53,544 nucleotides of DNA from Rossellomorea aquimaris (lineage in GTDB: Bacteria > Bacillota > Bacilli > Bacillales > Bacillaceae_B): NCBI RefSeq assembly GCF_003315075.1, contig NZ_QNRJ01000024.1:1-53544 (forward strand). Reading direction: 5' to 3'. Both the position numbers and the translations under genes were made by a program. The notes beneath the pieces were generated by a model, which saw only the letters and a list, made by a program, of their open reading frames with translations, did no database searches and was not told where the DNA came from. Below, piece by piece: positions 51,541-53,544 of this stretch (position 1 is its first letter; every line of letters begins with the position of its first letter).

Positions 51541-51606
51541 CTAGACGGAAGATTAAAAAAATAGACACTTTTCAAATCTATGTCCCCTTTTAGGAGGAGA
51601 AGCAAC

Positions 51607-53259
51607 ATGGAAAACAAATTACTCACCCTTTGGAGATACTATCCCTCTGGCAGCATCCGTGTGGAGGAAATCTCGGAAACCCTTCAATTGAGCCATAAAC
51701 AGACAACCCGCTATTTGAAAAAATGGAATGAAGAAGGCTGGATCACCTTCACACCCGGTCGCGGACGGGGAAATGTCTCGACACTCCTATGGAAGAAAGA
51801 TGTGGAGGAAGAGTTCGAAGAGGAAGTCGTAAAGCTTCTGGACGAGGAACCAATTGAGACTAGCAGCAAATATCTCATGTATAACTGGTCAACCGACAGC
51901 AAGATGAGGCTGATGAATAAATTCCACAGTAAACTCGGATTTGTGAAAGAGCCCAAAGATAAGCTGATCGTGCCGAAGAGATATCCCTTTTTCTCCATCC
52001 ATCCATTGGAGGCGGCCGACGTCCTCAGCGCCCATCTAGTGGCGAACGTATTCAATCGCCTCGTCTCCATCACAGAAGAAGGGGACATCCTACCGGAACT
52101 TGCGCACAGTTGGGATGCTTCATCTGCGAAACTGCGACTATATGTAAAAAAGGACATCCGATTCCACGACGGGGCCATCCTGACGGCAAAGGATGTTGTC
52201 CATTGTCTCGAACAGCTTCGGACATGCCCTCATTATCAAGATCTATGGGAACCAGTTGAAAGGATCGAGGTAAAGGCCCCCCTCATCATCGATATGCATC
52301 ACCCCCAGGGCTGCAGCTACATCCTCCCCATGCTCAGCATGATGTGTGCGAGCATTTATAAAGAAAACAAGGGACGGACCTTCGGAACAGGATGCTTCTC
52401 CCTCGAGGAGAATACCGATGCGAAGACAACTCTCGCTGCCTTTAAAGAGCACTTTCAGGAGAGGCCGCTCCTCGATGCAGTAGAATTTGTCCAGGTGCCG
52501 AAAGACTTCAAAGGAATCTATCATTCTCACATTGAAGAGAGTCAGTCTTCTTCTGTTGAGGTCGAGAGTGACTCGGGGTTCGGGATTGTCGTCATGAATG
52601 CTCTCCCTGGACGAGATTCTCAGATTCAAAGAAACGACGTCCGGGATTATCTGCACTGGGTGATTGCGAAGAACCGCCACACCCTCCGTGACCTCGATCC
52701 CCGCCTGACACCGAACGGCAAGAGCATCCTGATCGGACAGGATCAAGCCATGACGATCACCGAGGCAGAACGTCCCTTGTTTAAAGAGCCGATCGTGATC
52801 CGTTGTGCCAATCATACAGCGAAAACCACCGAGTGGCTTGTGGAGGTTTTTGAAAAAGAAGGCATTCCAGTCGACGTTAAGTGGTTTTCCTTTGCCGACA
52901 CCCTGACGAGGCAGCCCGATACCTTCCATGTGGACCTATTCGTTCACGGAGAAATCTTTGAATCCAACCAGAACTTCTCGTTTTATCACTTTTTGAAAAA
53001 CGGGTATTCGCCTCTTTATCCCCTTTTTGAAAAAGACAGTACGTGGAAAGCCTGTCTGGAGGAATATCGTCAAACGTCATTCGAGGACTGGACCGCCTTG
53101 AATATGAATCTGGAGAATAGGCTCATGAGAGAATCGATCATGATTCCACTCTATTACGAGAAACGATATATCCCTTTTTCGACTGACATTATGAACATTG
53201 AAATCAAGCATTTTGGGTATGTGGACTTTTCGAAGTTATGGGTGCGGCCGGAGATGTGA
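51607..53259 (+). CDS. SgrR-family transcriptional regulator with solute-binding domain
   Basis: 550 residues from the ATG at 51607, with AGGAGG nine bases upstream. N-terminal winged helix of SgrR type (about 1-110; LLTLWRYYPSGSIRVEEISETLQLSHKQTTRYLKKW) fused to an SBP_bac_5 solute-binding domain (about 120-550; VFNRLVSITEEGDILPELAHSW, RFHDGAILTAKDVVHCLEQL). It binds DNA and senses a ligand through the C-terminal half. Divergent from the MFS gene. The stop is followed at once by a GGGGCAGG repeat. Confidence 0.88.
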   Translation: MENKLLTLWRYYPSGSIRVEEISETLQLSHKQTTRYLKKWNEEGWITFTPGRGRGNVSTLLWKKDVEEEFEEEVVKLLDEEPIETSSKYLMYNWSTDSKMRLMNKFHSKLGFVKEPKDKLIVPKRYPFFSIHPLEAADVLSAHLVANVFNRLVSITEEGDILPELAHSWDASSAKLRLYVKKDIRFHDGAILTAKDVVHCLEQLRTCPHYQDLWEPVERIEVKAPLIIDMHHPQGCSYILPMLSMMCASIYKENKGRTFGTGCFSLEENTDAKTTLAAFKEHFQERPLLDAVEFVQVPKDFKGIYHSHIEESQSSSVEVESDSGFGIVVMNALPGRDSQIQRNDVRDYLHWVIAKNRHTLRDLDPRLTPNGKSILIGQDQAMTITEAERPLFKEPIVIRCANHTAKTTEWLVEVFEKEGIPVDVKWFSFADTLTRQPDTFHVDLFVHGEIFESNQNFSFYHFLKNGYSPLYPLFEKDSTWKACLEEYRQTSFEDWTALNMNLENRLMRESIMIPLYYEKRYIPFSTDIMNIEIKHFGYVDFSKLWVRPEM

Positions 53260-53287
53260 GAGCCAGGGGGCAGGTTCCGTGGCTCTT
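53260..53287. repeat. GGGGCAGGTTCC hairpin repeat, short form
   Basis: AGAGCCAGGGGGCAGGTTCCGTGGCTCT: an IR form that begins directly after the SgrR-type stop codon. Confidence 0.75.
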
Positions 53288-53451
53288 GGCTGTTGATATC
53301 TCTTATGCCATGATACAGAAACTAAAAAAAGGAATGCTGAGAATAAAAATAAGTAGTTCAGATAACGTGGAGAAAACATAAAATCACTGCCCTAAAAACA
53401 TACGTTTTCGCAACTAAAATAACAAGTGAATTAACAATACAATTAACACAA

Positions 53452-53544
53452 ATCGAGTAGGAGGGGGTGACTAACCCCCGACCTCTCACACCACCGTACG
53501 TACGGACCCGTATACGGCGGTTTCTTTAAGGTTGACGTATCGTT
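53452..53544 (-). mobile_element. 3' end of a group II intron (domains V and VI)
   Basis: On the minus strand ACCGCCGTATACGG...CCGTACGTACGGTGGT forms a domain V-like hairpin, and GAGAGGTCGGGGG...CACCCCCTCCTACTCG a domain VI-like stem with an unpaired A near the base (the branch point). The 3' boundary is predicted at CTCGAT (53452). Bacterial introns carrying an LtrA-type reverse transcriptase end with this arrangement. The body and any ORF lie beyond the window's right edge. Confidence 0.8.

Noticed and set aside
53400..53544. Insertion sequence end
   Set aside because: The right-edge structure fits group II intron domains V and VI better than terminal inverted repeats; no transposase is seen.

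Overview
The window looks like a chromosomal segment of a spore-forming Bacillaceae bacterium, Bacillus or a close relative such as Rossellomorea. The signs are strong AGGAGG ribosome binding sites with ATG, GTG and TTG starts, a T-box leader, an ECF sigma/anti-sigma pair, two orphan KinB-like histidine kinases, an HtrA protease with a cytosolic N-terminus, a CcpA-type cre site and many lipoproteins. No rRNA, intact tRNA, CRISPR array or complete insertion sequence was found. The only mobile element seen is the 3' end of a group II intron at the right edge.

Layout. 1-6 kb: a shortened Nudix gene, an HD/TGS RelA-SpoT-like protein whose synthetase domain looks dead, a T-box-controlled MFS transporter, a Cys-rich hypothetical protein and a ParE/RelE-type toxin-antitoxin pair. 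6-12 kb: small membrane proteins, an ECF sigma operon with an autoregulatory-type promoter, a YhhN protein, a lipoprotein pair, and a repeat-rich scar with a broken Rpn-type nuclease gene and a 90-bp duplication. 12-18 kb: an APH-like domain fused to a protein-kinase-like domain, a LysR/methyltransferase divergent pair and an orphan kinase. 18-24 kb: an envelope protein quality-control block, with a two-component system, a secreted protein made of six 28-residue repeats, a PpiC foldase and HtrA. 24-30 kb: DUF421, a decapitated LprI-like gene, a P-loop kinase, a CPBP protease with a divergent MerR regulator, and a lipoprotein.

29.6-39.9 kb holds one long minus-strand sugar-acid operon. In transcription order it is a LacI-type regulator, KDG kinase, SIS isomerase, an Ldh2-type dehydrogenase, a three-gene TRAP transporter, a Zn-dehydrogenase, KDPG aldolase, UxuA and UxuB. 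Together these convert an imported sugar acid through fructuronate and mannonate to KDG, KDPG, then pyruvate and glyceraldehyde-3-phosphate. No uronate isomerase is present. A promoter with an overlapping cre site and three LacI-type operators lies upstream. 40-46 kb: a lipoprotein protease, a VanR-VanS-VanY-like unit with matching direct repeats, and a second orphan kinase. 46-53 kb: small membrane proteins, two VOC proteins, two lipoproteins, and an MFS transporter divergent from an SgrR-type regulator.

A second layer is a dense set of dispersed intergenic repeats: (a) hairpins built on GGGGACAGGTACC, about a dozen copies, often abutting stop codons; (b) arrays of GGATCAWA/GGTTCATA units phased every 20-21 bp at three loci; (c) a four-unit TTTCCG hairpin cluster; (d) GGTGCCTGGCACC and GAGGGACGGACC elements. 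Some of these appear to have rewritten gene ends.
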